From NCBI GenBank assembly GCA_036556825.1, contig DATBIR010000040.1:16011-80010 (forward strand): a stretch of DNA of 64,000 bases. Reading direction: 5' to 3'. The stretch comes from JAJKJG01 sp036556825. Lineage in GTDB: Bacteria; Pseudomonadota; Alphaproteobacteria; Rhizobiales; Beijerinckiaceae. The translations under genes and the position numbers were made by a program. Below, in pieces: positions 7,632-15,400 of the stretch; within the stretch, counting starts at the first letter, position 1; each line of letters begins with the position of its first letter. The notes under the pieces are model-generated. The model was not told the DNA's origin, did no database searches, and worked only from the letters and a program-made list of their open reading frames with translations.

Positions 7632-8099
7632 ATGCATCGGCTCCGCCCTCTGCCGGAAAATCCAAGTCGGTTCGCGCGGAGCGCCCTCATGGCCGCCGCT
7701 TTGCCCATGCTGTCGTCGCAGGTCTGGGCGTCCCCCTGCACGGACATGCAGACCTACCTGCTCGAACGGAAGAGCCTGGTGAGCAGCATCCAGGCCATGA
7801 CCCAGGACGGCAAGAAGATGGATCCCACAGCGGCCTGCATGGTTTTCGGCAAGCTCGTCGCTAACGGCACGACGACCCTGAAATGGGCTGACGCCAACAA
7901 GGACTCGTGCCAGGTTCCCGACCAGTTCGTGCAAGGCCTCACGGCCGACCATGAGCGCGTCGTGAAGATGCGCGGGCAGGCATGCTCATACGCCGCCAAG
8001 CAGCAGGAGATGGAGAAGAAGGGGCTTCGGCCCGGACTGATGCCACCAGGACCAGGTGCCCCGGACCTGATGCCACGTCCCGGCACAACCCGAGGCTAA
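7632..8099 (+). CDS. Secreted four-cysteine protein, copy 1
   Basis: 155 residues with a cleavable signal peptide (basic start, hydrophobic ALMAAALPMLSSQVWA, cut near residue 34). The mature part has four cysteines shared with the next gene: C-x-DMQTYLLER, AACMVFG, SCQVPDQF and ACSYAAKQ. This suggests two disulfides in a small helical periplasmic domain. The C-terminal tail is Pro/Gly-rich and unlike that of its partner. No family name comes to mind, so the function is unknown. The two genes are clearly tandem duplicates, including a similar AAGGAT ribosome site. Confidence 0.75.
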   Translation: MHRLRPLPENPSRFARSALMAAALPMLSSQVWASPCTDMQTYLLERKSLVSSIQAMTQDGKKMDPTAACMVFGKLVANGTTTLKWADANKDSCQVPDQFVQGLTADHERVVKMRGQACSYAAKQQEMEKKGLRPGLMPPGPGAPDLMPRPGTTRG

Positions 8100-8285
8100 T
8101 CCGCCGGGCAGTGGTGGCGCCACGGTTCGCACCAAAGCCGCCACAATTCTGTGGTTTCCGATTCTCCCAGGGGGATTCTCGCGTCCCGGCCGGCCCGAGG
8201 CGGCGCCGCAAGCTTGGCGCGAGGTTTGTTCATCTGCTAATCAGGCGTCCGCGGCAGACGCTTCGCGCCAACAAGGATTCGATCC

Positions 8286-8774
8286 ATGCAGCGTTCCCGG
8301 ACCCATGCCCAGTCGTCGCTTACGGCGCGGCTTGCACGCGCCGGATTCGTGGCCGCAGCCCTGCCCCTCGTCCTGCCGGCGCTCGGAGCGCCGGCACAGG
8401 CGTCCTGCGCGGACATGCAGACGCATCTGACCGAGCGAAGGGACCTGGTCGGCAGCATCCAGGCCATGACCGCGGGCGGTAAGAAGATGGACGCCAAGGC
8501 GGCCTGCACCGTTTTCGGCAAGCTCGTCGCCAACGGCACGACGACCCTGAAATGGGCCGAGACCAACAAGGACTGGTGCCAGGTTCCCGACCAGTTCGTG
8601 CAGGGTCTCAAGGCCGATCACGACCGCGTCGTGAAGATGCGGGGGCGGGCGTGCTCGTACGCCGCCAAACAGGTTGAGATGGAGAAGAAGGGCGCGGCCG
8701 GCGGCCAAGGCGGCGGCATGTTCGGAGGCGGCGGCCTCGAAGGCACCTACCGCATCCCCCAAGGCGCCTTGTGA
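8286..8774 (+). CDS. Secreted four-cysteine protein, copy 2
   Basis: 162 residues: signal peptide (ARAGFVAAALPLVLPALG, cut after AQA near 40), then a domain very close to the preceding gene from DMQT to QVEMEKKG, with all four cysteines kept. Blocks such as VFGKLVANGTTTLKWA are identical in both proteins. The tail differs: here it is Gly-rich (GGQGGGMFGGGG). The last four bases overlap the GTG start of ubiA, so translation of ubiA may depend on this gene. The high identity of the cores beside diverged tails points to a local duplication with selection on the domain. The function is unknown. Confidence 0.75.
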   Translation: MQRSRTHAQSSLTARLARAGFVAAALPLVLPALGAPAQASCADMQTHLTERRDLVGSIQAMTAGGKKMDAKAACTVFGKLVANGTTTLKWAETNKDWCQVPDQFVQGLKADHDRVVKMRGRACSYAAKQVEMEKKGAAGGQGGGMFGGGGLEGTYRIPQGAL

Positions 8775-9733
8775 CCGCACCGGGTCGCGCGGAACCCGCA
8801 CTGACCGACCGGCCCCTTCCCGACGCTGTCCGCGACCACTGGGTCGACCGCTACGCCCCGGCCGGCCTGCGCCCGTATCTGAGGTTGGCGCGCATCGACC
8901 GGCCGATCGGCTGGTGGCTGCTTCTGCTGCCATGCTGGTGGTCGGCCGCGCTGGCGGCAATCGCTTCGGGGCAGCCATATCCCGATCCCGTTCATTGCGC
9001 GCTCTTTCTGATCGGCGCCGTCGCCATGCGCGGCGCCGGTGCGGCCTATAACGACATCGTCGACCGCGACCTCGACGCGCGCGTGGCGCGCACGCGCAAC
9101 CGGCCCCTGCCCTCCGGCCAGATCAGCGTCACGGCCGCCGCCATGTTCGTAGCTCTCTTGTGCCTCGTCGGGCTCGCGGTGCTGCTGCAGTTCAACCGCT
9201 TCGCCATAGCGGTCGGTTTCGCGTCGCTCGCCCTTGTGGCGCTCTATCCGTTCATGAAGCGCATCACCTCGATGCCGCAATTCGTGCTTGGGCTCACCTT
9301 CGCATGGGGCGGTCTCATGGGCTGGGCCGCCGCGCGCGGGGACCTGCAATGGCCCGCAATCCTGCTCTATGCGGCCACCATCGCCTGGACGATCGGCTAC
9401 GACACCATCTACGCGCTGCAGGACATCGACGACGACGCCATCGTTGGCATCAAATCGTCGGCCCGCCTGTTTGGCCGTAACGTGCGGCTCGGCGTTGCGA
9501 CCTGTTATGGGCTGGCGCTCGCGTTCTTGATCGCGGCGCTCGCCGGCGCCGGCGCGGGGCTTTCAGCGTATCTCGGCGCCGCTCTTTTCGCGGCGCACCT
9601 CGCCTGGCAGACATGGCGTCTCGACCGCGGCGACGGAACTCTGGCGTTGCGGCTCTTCCGCTCCAACCGCGACGCAGGGCTGATCCTGTTCGCGATGCTC
9701 ACGCTCGATGCGTTGCTCGCCGCGCGTGCGTGA
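8771..9733 (+). CDS. ubiA: 4-hydroxybenzoate polyprenyltransferase
   Basis: 320 residues of a multi-span inner-membrane enzyme that attaches the polyprenyl chain to 4-hydroxybenzoate in ubiquinone synthesis. The first Asp-rich motif NDIVDRDLD is at 94-102, followed by the family residues RTRNRPLPSG; the second is YDTIYALQDIDDD near 215-227. Both bind the prenyl diphosphate through Mg2+. About eight to nine hydrophobic segments are visible. The start is GTG at 8771, overlapping the stop of the preceding gene (GTGA), which suggests translational coupling. The N-terminus (~35 residues) is a polar extension, as in other alphaproteobacterial UbiA proteins. Confidence 0.95.
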   Translation: MTAPGRAEPALTDRPLPDAVRDHWVDRYAPAGLRPYLRLARIDRPIGWWLLLLPCWWSAALAAIASGQPYPDPVHCALFLIGAVAMRGAGAAYNDIVDRDLDARVARTRNRPLPSGQISVTAAAMFVALLCLVGLAVLLQFNRFAIAVGFASLALVALYPFMKRITSMPQFVLGLTFAWGGLMGWAAARGDLQWPAILLYAATIAWTIGYDTIYALQDIDDDAIVGIKSSARLFGRNVRLGVATCYGLALAFLIAALAGAGAGLSAYLGAALFAAHLAWQTWRLDRGDGTLALRLFRSNRDAGLILFAMLTLDALLAARA

Positions 9734-9856
9734 CCGCGGCGCTGATGCGCAATCTCCTTGACAGCCGGGCCGCGACAGCCGCGCGCTGGCTCTTGCGTGG
9801 ACGCGACTGCAATCCTCAATTAGAGAGGAAGCGGCGATGGCCCTGAAAGGATGCGG

Positions 9857-10075
9857 ATGAACAGGTTCGAAGGTGGCGGCGAAGCGGTGATCCAATATCT
9901 CGACTCGAACATTCGCGTCGTGAGACCCGGGTCTTATGTGCGCTGCGCCGTGACCGGAGAGCCGATCCCGCTCGATCAGCTGAAATACTGGAGCGTCGAA
10001 CGGCAGGAGGCGTATGCCTCGCCTGACGCCGTCGTCGACCGGCTCGCGCTCAAACCGCGCCGCAAGACGACCTGA
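9857..10075 (+). CDS. DUF2093 family protein
   Basis: 72 residues starting MNRFEGGGEAVIQYLD. The sequence matches the short, highly conserved DUF2093 family of Hyphomicrobiales: a beta-rich body (IRVVRPGSYVRCAVTGEPI) followed by the family block LDQLKYWSVERQEAY. The start at 9857 is preferred to the ATG six bases earlier because AGG then has a normal six-base spacing. No biochemical role is known to me; the compact strand pattern with a conserved Cys could suit a small nucleic-acid or metal-binding fold, but that is a guess. It ends 17 bases before the convergent stop of lpxK. Confidence 0.9.
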   Translation: MNRFEGGGEAVIQYLDSNIRVVRPGSYVRCAVTGEPIPLDQLKYWSVERQEAYASPDAVVDRLALKPRRKTT

Positions 10076-10092
10076 TCGCCCGCGCGGATGTC

Positions 10093-11112
10093 TCAGAGGC
10101 CGCCGGCGCCAGCCGTCGAAAGGCGGGCGGCCAAGAGTTCGCGCAAGGCGCGCCCGTCCTCGAACGCGAGGCGCACGGGAAGCGACTGAATCCTGTCACC
10201 GCCGGACGCGGCATCACCGAGGTCCGTGATCCTGACGAGATCTTTCTCTGTCGTGACCAGCGTGAGATGCTCGGCGGCGGCCTCTGCCACGAGCGCGCCG
10301 ATCTCGGCGGCGGCGAAGGGATGATGGTCCGGGAAGGACCGCGTCCGCACCACATTCGCACCGCACGCGTCCAGCGTGGCGAAGAACTTCTGCGGCCGTC
10401 CGATCCCGGCGAAGGCGAGGACGCGCCGGCCGCGCAGGCGCGCGGCGGTCGCCGCGTCGGCTTCGAGCCGCGCCCGCAGCACCGGTGTCCCGCGCCGCCG
10501 CGCGTGGGCGGCGATCGCCTCTCCCGGCGCACCATCGCCGACCACGACCACCGCATGAACGTGCGCCCATTGCGCGGCGAGCGGCGCGCGCAAAGGCCCT
10601 GCCGGCAGACAGGCGCCGTTGCCGACCCCGCTGGCGCCGTCGACCACGGCCAACGCGAGGTCCTTGACGAGGGAAGGATTCTGCAAGCCGTCGTCCATGA
10701 CGATCACGCTCGCGCCTTGCGCGGCGCACAGGCGCGCACCCGCGGGGCGATCGCGCGACACGATCACCGGGAAGGCCCGCGCCAGAAGCAGCGGCTCGTC
10801 GCCGACGTCGCGGGCCTGATGCCGGAGCGGATCGACGCGGACCGGACCGGCAAGGCGTCCGCCATAGCCGCGCGTCAGAAAAAACGGCCGTTGCCCTTCA
10901 TCGGCGAGCATCGCCGCAACGGCGAGCGCCGCCGGCGTCTTTCCCGAGCCGCCGACGGTGAAGTTGCCGATGCACACCACCGGCAGCGGCGCCCGCTCTC
11001 CCGGCGCGCGCATGCGCCGGGCGGCGATCGCCCCGTAGAGCGCGGCGGGCGCTCGCAGCAGGAGGGAACCGGGAGAGGAATGCTGCCGCCACCAGAAGGC
11101 GGGCGCGCGCAT
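10093..11112 (-). CDS. lpxK: Tetraacyldisaccharide 4'-kinase
   Basis: 339 residues. LpxK phosphorylates the 4' position of the lipid A disaccharide at the cytoplasmic face of the inner membrane, giving lipid IVA. Seen: an N-terminal membrane-associated stretch (MRAPAFWW ... LLLRAPAALYGA), the P-loop GNFTVGGSGKTP at 49-60, the LTRGYGG motif, VGDEPLLLA and the DDGLQ motif (MDDGLQNPSL), all characteristic. The ATG overlaps the stop of waaA in TGATG, so the two are translationally coupled. This is the last gene of the cysQ-DUF4170-DUF374-waaA-lpxK cluster, so lipid A phosphorylation and Kdo transfer are made together. Confidence 0.96.
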   Translation of the reverse strand: MRAPAFWWRQHSSPGSLLLRAPAALYGAIAARRMRAPGERAPLPVVCIGNFTVGGSGKTPAALAVAAMLADEGQRPFFLTRGYGGRLAGPVRVDPLRHQARDVGDEPLLLARAFPVIVSRDRPAGARLCAAQGASVIVMDDGLQNPSLVKDLALAVVDGASGVGNGACLPAGPLRAPLAAQWAHVHAVVVVGDGAPGEAIAAHARRRGTPVLRARLEADAATAARLRGRRVLAFAGIGRPQKFFATLDACGANVVRTRSFPDHHPFAAAEIGALVAEAAAEHLTLVTTEKDLVRITDLGDAASGGDRIQSLPVRLAFEDGRALRELLAARLSTAGAGGL

Positions 11113-12404
11113 CAACGCGCCTCCAGCTTCATCTGCAGGATGAACGGCTCGATCGACTGCATGGTGCGGGCGACGCCGCCGCCGAGGTTGTCGACGGTCT
11201 CGCCGGCGGCGCGCGACATCTCGCGCGCCAGGCGGGGGTCAGCCAGCAGCTCGGCGAGCGCGCGCACGAGCGTCGGCGAGTTGGGGATCGGCAAGGCGCC
11301 ACCGGCCCGGTCGAGGGCCCGGTAGACGTCGGTGAAGTTGTGCACGTGCGGGCCATGCAGGATGGCGCTGCCGAGCTTGACCGGCTCGATCGGGTTCTGG
11401 CCGCCATGCGGCACGAGCGAGCCGCCCATGAATACCAGCGGCGACAACCGGTAGAACAGCCCGAGCTCGCCGACGGTGTCGGCGAGATAGACGTCGACGT
11501 CGCGGCTCGGGCTTTCCTGGCCGGAGCGTCGGGCGACGGACAGCTGCGCGCTGCTGGCGATGTCGGCGGCTTCGGCGCCGCGATGCGGGTGGCGCGGCGC
11601 GATGATGGTCAGGAGGTCCGGGAAACGCTCCATCAGGGCGCGATGCACGTCGACGATCATGTCCTCTTCGCCCGGATGCGTGCTCGCCGCCAGCCACAGC
11701 GGCCGCCCGGCGACGAGACCCGACAATCTGGCGAGGGCGCGCGGATCGGCCGGCGGCGGCGGCGCGTCGAACTTCAGGTTACCTGCGACCGACACGCGCG
11801 AGGCGCCGAGCCGCGCCAGACGCTCGGCGTCGTCGGCACTCTGGGCGATGCAGAGCGCGAAGCGCTGGAACAGGGCGCGCGCGACCTGCGGCAGCCGCGA
11901 CCAGCGCTGGTACGAGCGCTCGGACAGGCGGGCGTTGACGAGCACGAGCGGGATGCTCCGTTGCTCCAGCTCCATGATGATGTTGGGCCAGACCTCGGAC
12001 TCGGCGAACAGCACGAGATCCGGCTGCCAGTGGTCGAGAAAACGCTGCACGTAGCGCGGCACGTCGAGCGGCACGAACTGGTGCATCGCTCCGGGCGGCA
12101 GCCGCCGCGCCAGCACTTCAGCCGAGGTCCTGGTGCCGGACGTGACGAGAACCTCGATTCCGCGCACCATCAGCTGCTCCACGACCGGCATCAGCGACAG
12201 GGTCTCGCCGATGCTCGCCCCATGCAGCCAGGCGAGCTGGCCTGTGGGCCGTCCGTGCGTGGCCCAGCCGCGGCGCTCCTGCAGCCTGGCGCGGTCTTCC
12301 TTGCCCTTCCGCTGGCGCCACAGCAGGAGACCGGCAGCCGCCGGCTCGAGCGCCGCGAGCCCGCCGCGGTAGAGCTTGAGCAGGAATGGCGAATGCGCGC
12401 TCAC
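11112..12404 (-). CDS. waaA: 3-deoxy-D-manno-octulosonic-acid (Kdo) transferase
   Basis: 430 residues, starting with a GTG that overlaps the upstream stop (GTGA). WaaA (KdtA) transfers Kdo from CMP-Kdo to lipid IVA. The N-terminus has a hydrophobic anchor (LYRGGLAALEPAAAGLLLW), then the family block WLHGASIGET with the catalytic Glu, QFVPLDVP, LFAESEVWPN, NARLSERS and GNLKFD. The C-terminal GT-B domain has AASTHPGEE, APRHPHR and FMGGSLVPHGGQNPIEP. It is placed between the DUF374 acyltransferase and lpxK with overlaps on both sides. How many Kdo residues it adds cannot be read from the sequence. Confidence 0.96.
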   Translation of the reverse strand: MSAHSPFLLKLYRGGLAALEPAAAGLLLWRQRKGKEDRARLQERRGWATHGRPTGQLAWLHGASIGETLSLMPVVEQLMVRGIEVLVTSGTRTSAEVLARRLPPGAMHQFVPLDVPRYVQRFLDHWQPDLVLFAESEVWPNIIMELEQRSIPLVLVNARLSERSYQRWSRLPQVARALFQRFALCIAQSADDAERLARLGASRVSVAGNLKFDAPPPPADPRALARLSGLVAGRPLWLAASTHPGEEDMIVDVHRALMERFPDLLTIIAPRHPHRGAEAADIASSAQLSVARRSGQESPSRDVDVYLADTVGELGLFYRLSPLVFMGGSLVPHGGQNPIEPVKLGSAILHGPHVHNFTDVYRALDRAGGALPIPNSPTLVRALAELLADPRLAREMSRAAGETVDNLGGGVARTMQSIEPFILQMKLEAR

Positions 12405-13147
12405 GCCGGTGAGCCCTGGCTCGCGCCCTGGCGGGAGCGCGTCGCGGCGCCCGGATCGCGGGCGCCGAGCAGGGCGTAAGCGCGCTCGTGCACCTGATCG
12501 AGGCCATCCTCGACGGCGCGCCGCGCCTTGGTGAGGGCCGTCTCGTCGGCGTGCCGGTCGATGAAGATCGGCTCTCCGAGGACCATGGCGCCGCGCCCGA
12601 ACGGAAGGCCGAGACTGGCGCGGTCCCAGCTTGCGAAATCGATGCGCCGGCTCGTCACCACTGCCACGGGGACGATCGGGCGGCCGGACAGCCGCGCCAG
12701 GGTGATGATGCCCTCGCCGCACACGCGAGCGATCTTGGGCACGTCGGCGGTCATCACCACCATCTCGCCGGCATCGAGCGCGCGCAGCATGGCGCGCAGC
12801 GCCTCGGCGCCACCCTTGAGGCGCGGATCGCGGCCGCGCGCGCCGGAGCCGCGGATGGCGCGCACGCCGAGGTGGCGCAGCGCGATGGCGTTGAACTCAC
12901 CGTCCGACGAGCGCGACACGAGGCTCGCTGCCGGATCCTGCGGCCGCCTGGCGAAGTGGATCATGAAATGCTGACCGTGCCACATGGCAGCGATCACCGG
13001 CATGTGCGGGCCGATCCGCTCGTAGGCGTCGGATGGCTCCATGATGAAGCGGTTCGTGCGCTGAACGAGACCGAGATAGCGCGCGAACAGGAACCCCAAA
13101 AGCTCCTGAACCGGCCGGCTCCGGCTGATCCGCTTCGCAAGGCTCAT
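12401..13147 (-). CDS. DUF374 acyltransferase (lysophospholipid/lipid A type)
   Basis: 248 residues of the DUF374 group within the acyltransferase superfamily. Visible blocks: PVIAAMWHGQHFMIHF, which supplies the His of the HxxxxD-like site, LVSRSSDGE, AIRGSGARG, VVMTADVPK and RPIVPVAV. In epsilonproteobacteria a DUF374 protein (LpxJ) adds a secondary acyl chain to lipid A. In this alphaproteobacterial cluster, directly before waaA, a secondary lipid A or lysophospholipid acyltransferase is the reasonable guess. The substrate is not determined. Its stop overlaps the waaA start by four bases; DUF4170 lies 14 bases upstream. Confidence 0.85.
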   Translation of the reverse strand: MSLAKRISRSRPVQELLGFLFARYLGLVQRTNRFIMEPSDAYERIGPHMPVIAAMWHGQHFMIHFARRPQDPAASLVSRSSDGEFNAIALRHLGVRAIRGSGARGRDPRLKGGAEALRAMLRALDAGEMVVMTADVPKIARVCGEGIITLARLSGRPIVPVAVVTSRRIDFASWDRASLGLPFGRGAMVLGEPIFIDRHADETALTKARRAVEDGLDQVHERAYALLGARDPGAATRSRQGASQGSPA

Positions 13148-13161
13148 CTACAGGAGTCGAA

Positions 13162-13395
13162 TCAAGCGTCCGCCGGGTCGAGCAGGCGGTGGAGATGAAC
13201 GATGAAATAGCGCATGTGGGCATTGTCGACGGTCTGCTGCGCCTTGCTTTTCCAGGCGGCATGCGCGCTGGCGTAATTCGGAAAGACGCCGACGATGTCG
13301 AGTTGCGACAGATCCTTGAAATCGGTGCTGTCGAGATGCGCGAGCTCGCCTCCGAAGACGAGATGCAGAAGCTGCTTTGGTCGGGTGTCCGTCAT
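13162..13395 (-). CDS. DUF4170 family protein
   Basis: 77 residues beginning MTDTRPKQLLHLVFGGEL, with AGGAGG three bases before the ATG. The sequence follows the DUF4170 pattern: LVFGGEL...D, a D-x-V-G-x-F-P-x-Y-x-x-A-x-x-x-W block (IVGVFPNYASAHAAWKSKAQ), the stretch TVDNAHMRYFIVHLHRLL and an acidic end. The family is almost confined to alphaproteobacteria and is usually beside a CysQ-like phosphatase and lipid A genes, as here. Its role is unknown; the constant linkage suggests involvement in, or co-regulation with, lipid A/Kdo assembly. Confidence 0.9.
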   Translation of the reverse strand: MTDTRPKQLLHLVFGGELAHLDSTDFKDLSQLDIVGVFPNYASAHAAWKSKAQQTVDNAHMRYFIVHLHRLLDPADA

Positions 13396-13408
13396 GACCC
13401 TCCTCGCC

Positions 13409-14260
13409 TTATCCGCGCAGGCGCATGGATTCGCCCGGCGCATGGGCTGTGCCTTGCATGGCCGTGATGAGCCGGGGATGCAACCGGCGAGGTGCCGCCA
13501 CCAGCTCGCCATGCACCGGATCGCTCTGGTTATAGACTGGCGTCGCGCTATCGAGTCCGGTCAGGGCGCCGCCCGCTTCTTCCAGGATCAGGTCGGCGGC
13601 GGCAATGTCCCAATCGCGGGCATTGGCCGACACGAGACCGGCATCGACCGAGCCTTCGGCGACCCGGGCGAGCCGCAGGGCCAGCGATGGAATGCGCGGC
13701 GGCCGCTTGAACGCCCCGATGCGCTGTTCGAGCTCGTCGAGCATGCCCTTGGGGCCGGCGATGCTCACGTCGGGCAGCCGCTCGGCGGGCGAGGCCTCGA
13801 TCGGCTCGCCGTCACGCAAGGCCCCCTCGCCGCGCCGCGCCTCGTAGAGTGTGTTGTGGGCGGGCGCATACACCACGCCGAGAACCGGGCGGCCCTGGGC
13901 GAGCAGCGCGATCGAAACCGACCAGTCGTGGCTGCCGGACAGGAAGGCGCGGGTGCCGTCGATCGGATCGACGATCCAGACGAGCTGGCGGCCGATCCGG
14001 CGCGGATCGTCGGCGGTCTCCTCCGACAGCCAGCTCGCCTGCGGCAGCGCCTCCGACAGCTTCACCTTCAGGAAGGTATCGACCGCCACGTCCGCCTCCG
14101 TGACCGGCGAGCCGCCCGCCTTCGACCAGACGCGCGCCGACGTCTTGAGTCCCGAGCGGAAGAACTGCATCGCGATCGCCCCCGCCTCCCGGGCCGCGTG
14201 ACGCACGACTGGATTGAGGCGGCGGGCTAGGTCAGCGGGCAGCTTAGCGGTCGAATCCAT
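13409..14260 (-). CDS. cysQ: CysQ-like 3'(2'),5'-bisphosphate nucleotidase
   Basis: 283 residues of the inositol-monophosphatase superfamily. The metal-site motifs are all present: SEET (Glu ligand), WIVDPIDGTRAF (DPxDGT) and DWDIAAADLILEEAGG (WDxAA). CysQ removes the 3'-phosphate of PAP formed in sulfate assimilation; related enzymes hydrolyse inositol monophosphate, so substrate choice is inferred from family resemblance. The ATG at 14260 is chosen; a TTG start seven codons upstream is possible. The position at the head of the DUF4170-DUF374-waaA-lpxK series is a conserved alphaproteobacterial arrangement. Confidence 0.85.
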   Translation of the reverse strand: MDSTAKLPADLARRLNPVVRHAAREAGAIAMQFFRSGLKTSARVWSKAGGSPVTEADVAVDTFLKVKLSEALPQASWLSEETADDPRRIGRQLVWIVDPIDGTRAFLSGSHDWSVSIALLAQGRPVLGVVYAPAHNTLYEARRGEGALRDGEPIEASPAERLPDVSIAGPKGMLDELEQRIGAFKRPPRIPSLALRLARVAEGSVDAGLVSANARDWDIAAADLILEEAGGALTGLDSATPVYNQSDPVHGELVAAPRRLHPRLITAMQGTAHAPGESMRLRG

Positions 14261-14652
14261 CGCGGCAGCGTATTCTTCCAAACGATTCTAACGGTCGCTC
14301 TGAGCATATGGGAATTGGCTGCCGATCGCCGCAAATCCCGCCGATCAGAGCAGTCATGGCGTCCGCATTTCGCCGCATGCGCGGGGGCAGCATGGTTCCG
14401 CAGCGCTCTCTCATGAAGGTTGCGAAACCGTAAAAATCGGTCCCCTGCTTAGGGGTTCCGCCGACCGGCGGTCAAGCACCGCCGCTTCCTCAACGAAAGC
14501 TTTTGTTGATCATCCCGCGCAAAAGCGCAGAAGAAACCGTAGCTTAACCGTTCCTCTTAAGCCGCTGAAGCGAGCTTGCAGGGCATTGTCGGCACAACGC
14601 ACAGGCGGTCCGACCCAAGAGACCGCCGGCAGCCTGACAGGGCAGTCAACAG
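14261..14652. other. Intergenic region without a gene
   Basis: This 392-base interval separates the divergent cysQ-like and DUF6101 genes and should hold both promoters. I see no convincing coding frame. An AT-richer part around 14495-14560 (CTTTTGTTGATC, TTAACCGTTCC) is the likeliest promoter area. No clear operator or hairpin with a T run was found. Confidence 0.5.
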
Positions 14653-15165
14653 ATGGATACGACCCCGCTCGCCGGGGCCGGCGCTCCTTGCGGGGGCGCT
14701 CCCGGCGTCACTCCCACCGTCGCCGCGCACTTGGCGCTTGGCGCGCGCATCACCGGCGCAGCGTCGCCGCTGATCGGCCGCCATGACGCCCAGCCCGCCG
14801 GCGTGGCCCTGCGCCTCGATGCCGGCGCCGAGGCCAGCGACGCCTTCGATATCGCGCTCGTCGACGGGGCAGGCCAATCGTTGATGGTGCTCGGCCCGTT
14901 CTCCGAGGATGATGTCGTGGCCGTGTGGCGCTCGCTCGCCGGATCCTCCGGCCTGCCGCTGATGCTTCAGGACGCCGACGGGGCCCGGCAAAACCCGTTC
15001 CCGCAGATCGGCTCCGTGCGGCTCGGCGAGGTGCGCATTCGTCGCCTCTACGGGTTTCTCAAGGGACGCCGGCCGCGCTTCCTCGTGCGCCGCAAACCGG
15101 GTCGCCTGCAGCGCCGTCCGCGCATCCATTGCGAGCGCGAGATCATCGCCGGCAGCGGAACGTGA
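14653..15165 (+). CDS. DUF6101-like family protein
   Basis: 170 residues, soluble, without signal peptide or membrane spans. Motifs resemble a Hyphomicrobiales family of unknown role: a variable N-terminus, a central block ending in LMVLGPFSEDDVVAVWRSLA, then a basic region RRPRFLVRRKPGRL and the ending CEREIIA. The basic C-terminal third could contact nucleic acid or membrane phospholipids, but nothing catalytic is visible. The start lacks a strong Shine-Dalgarno and was taken from the good coding pattern after the ATG. Its stop codon lies at the edge of the composite repeat described at 15163-15315. Confidence 0.65.
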   Translation: MDTTPLAGAGAPCGGAPGVTPTVAAHLALGARITGAASPLIGRHDAQPAGVALRLDAGAEASDAFDIALVDGAGQSLMVLGPFSEDDVVAVWRSLAGSSGLPLMLQDADGARQNPFPQIGSVRLGEVRIRRLYGFLKGRRPRFLVRRKPGRLQRRPRIHCEREIIAGSGT

Positions 15166-15315
15166 CCTTTCCCCGCCATCCCCGCTTTGCCCGCTTTGCC
15201 CGCGTTCCCCGCTTTCCGCACCGCCGCGGACCACCAGATCTCAGCAAAATACTGAACCGGACGGCTTAAGCCCGCTTGGCCGTGCTCCAGCAAAACTCAG
15301 CAAAATACTGAACCC
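15163..15315 (-). repeat. Composite dispersed repeat, copy A
   Basis: Two modules. The first (15165-15222) is a GC-rich tract with a 9-base rhythm of the type GCCCGCTTT. The second holds two copies of the core TCAGCAAAATACTGA (15241-15255 and 15298-15312), the first preceded by CACCAGATC. The same modules in the same order occur in inverted orientation at 53982-54166. The interval lies between the convergent ends of the DUF6101 and xseA genes. It contains no gene. Confidence 0.75.
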
Positions 15316-15400
15316 GGCCGCGCCCCCGTCTCGCTCCGGCATGCACCACGCTCTGATCGAGGACGCGCCGGGCGAGGCCACGATGCCTCGCCGGAGCGGA

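Noticed and set aside
15167..15400. Peptides with repeated short motifs read through the 9-base tracts (both repeat loci)
   Set aside because: They arise from the repeat rhythm, lack ribosome sites and are not conserved in frame between the two loci.
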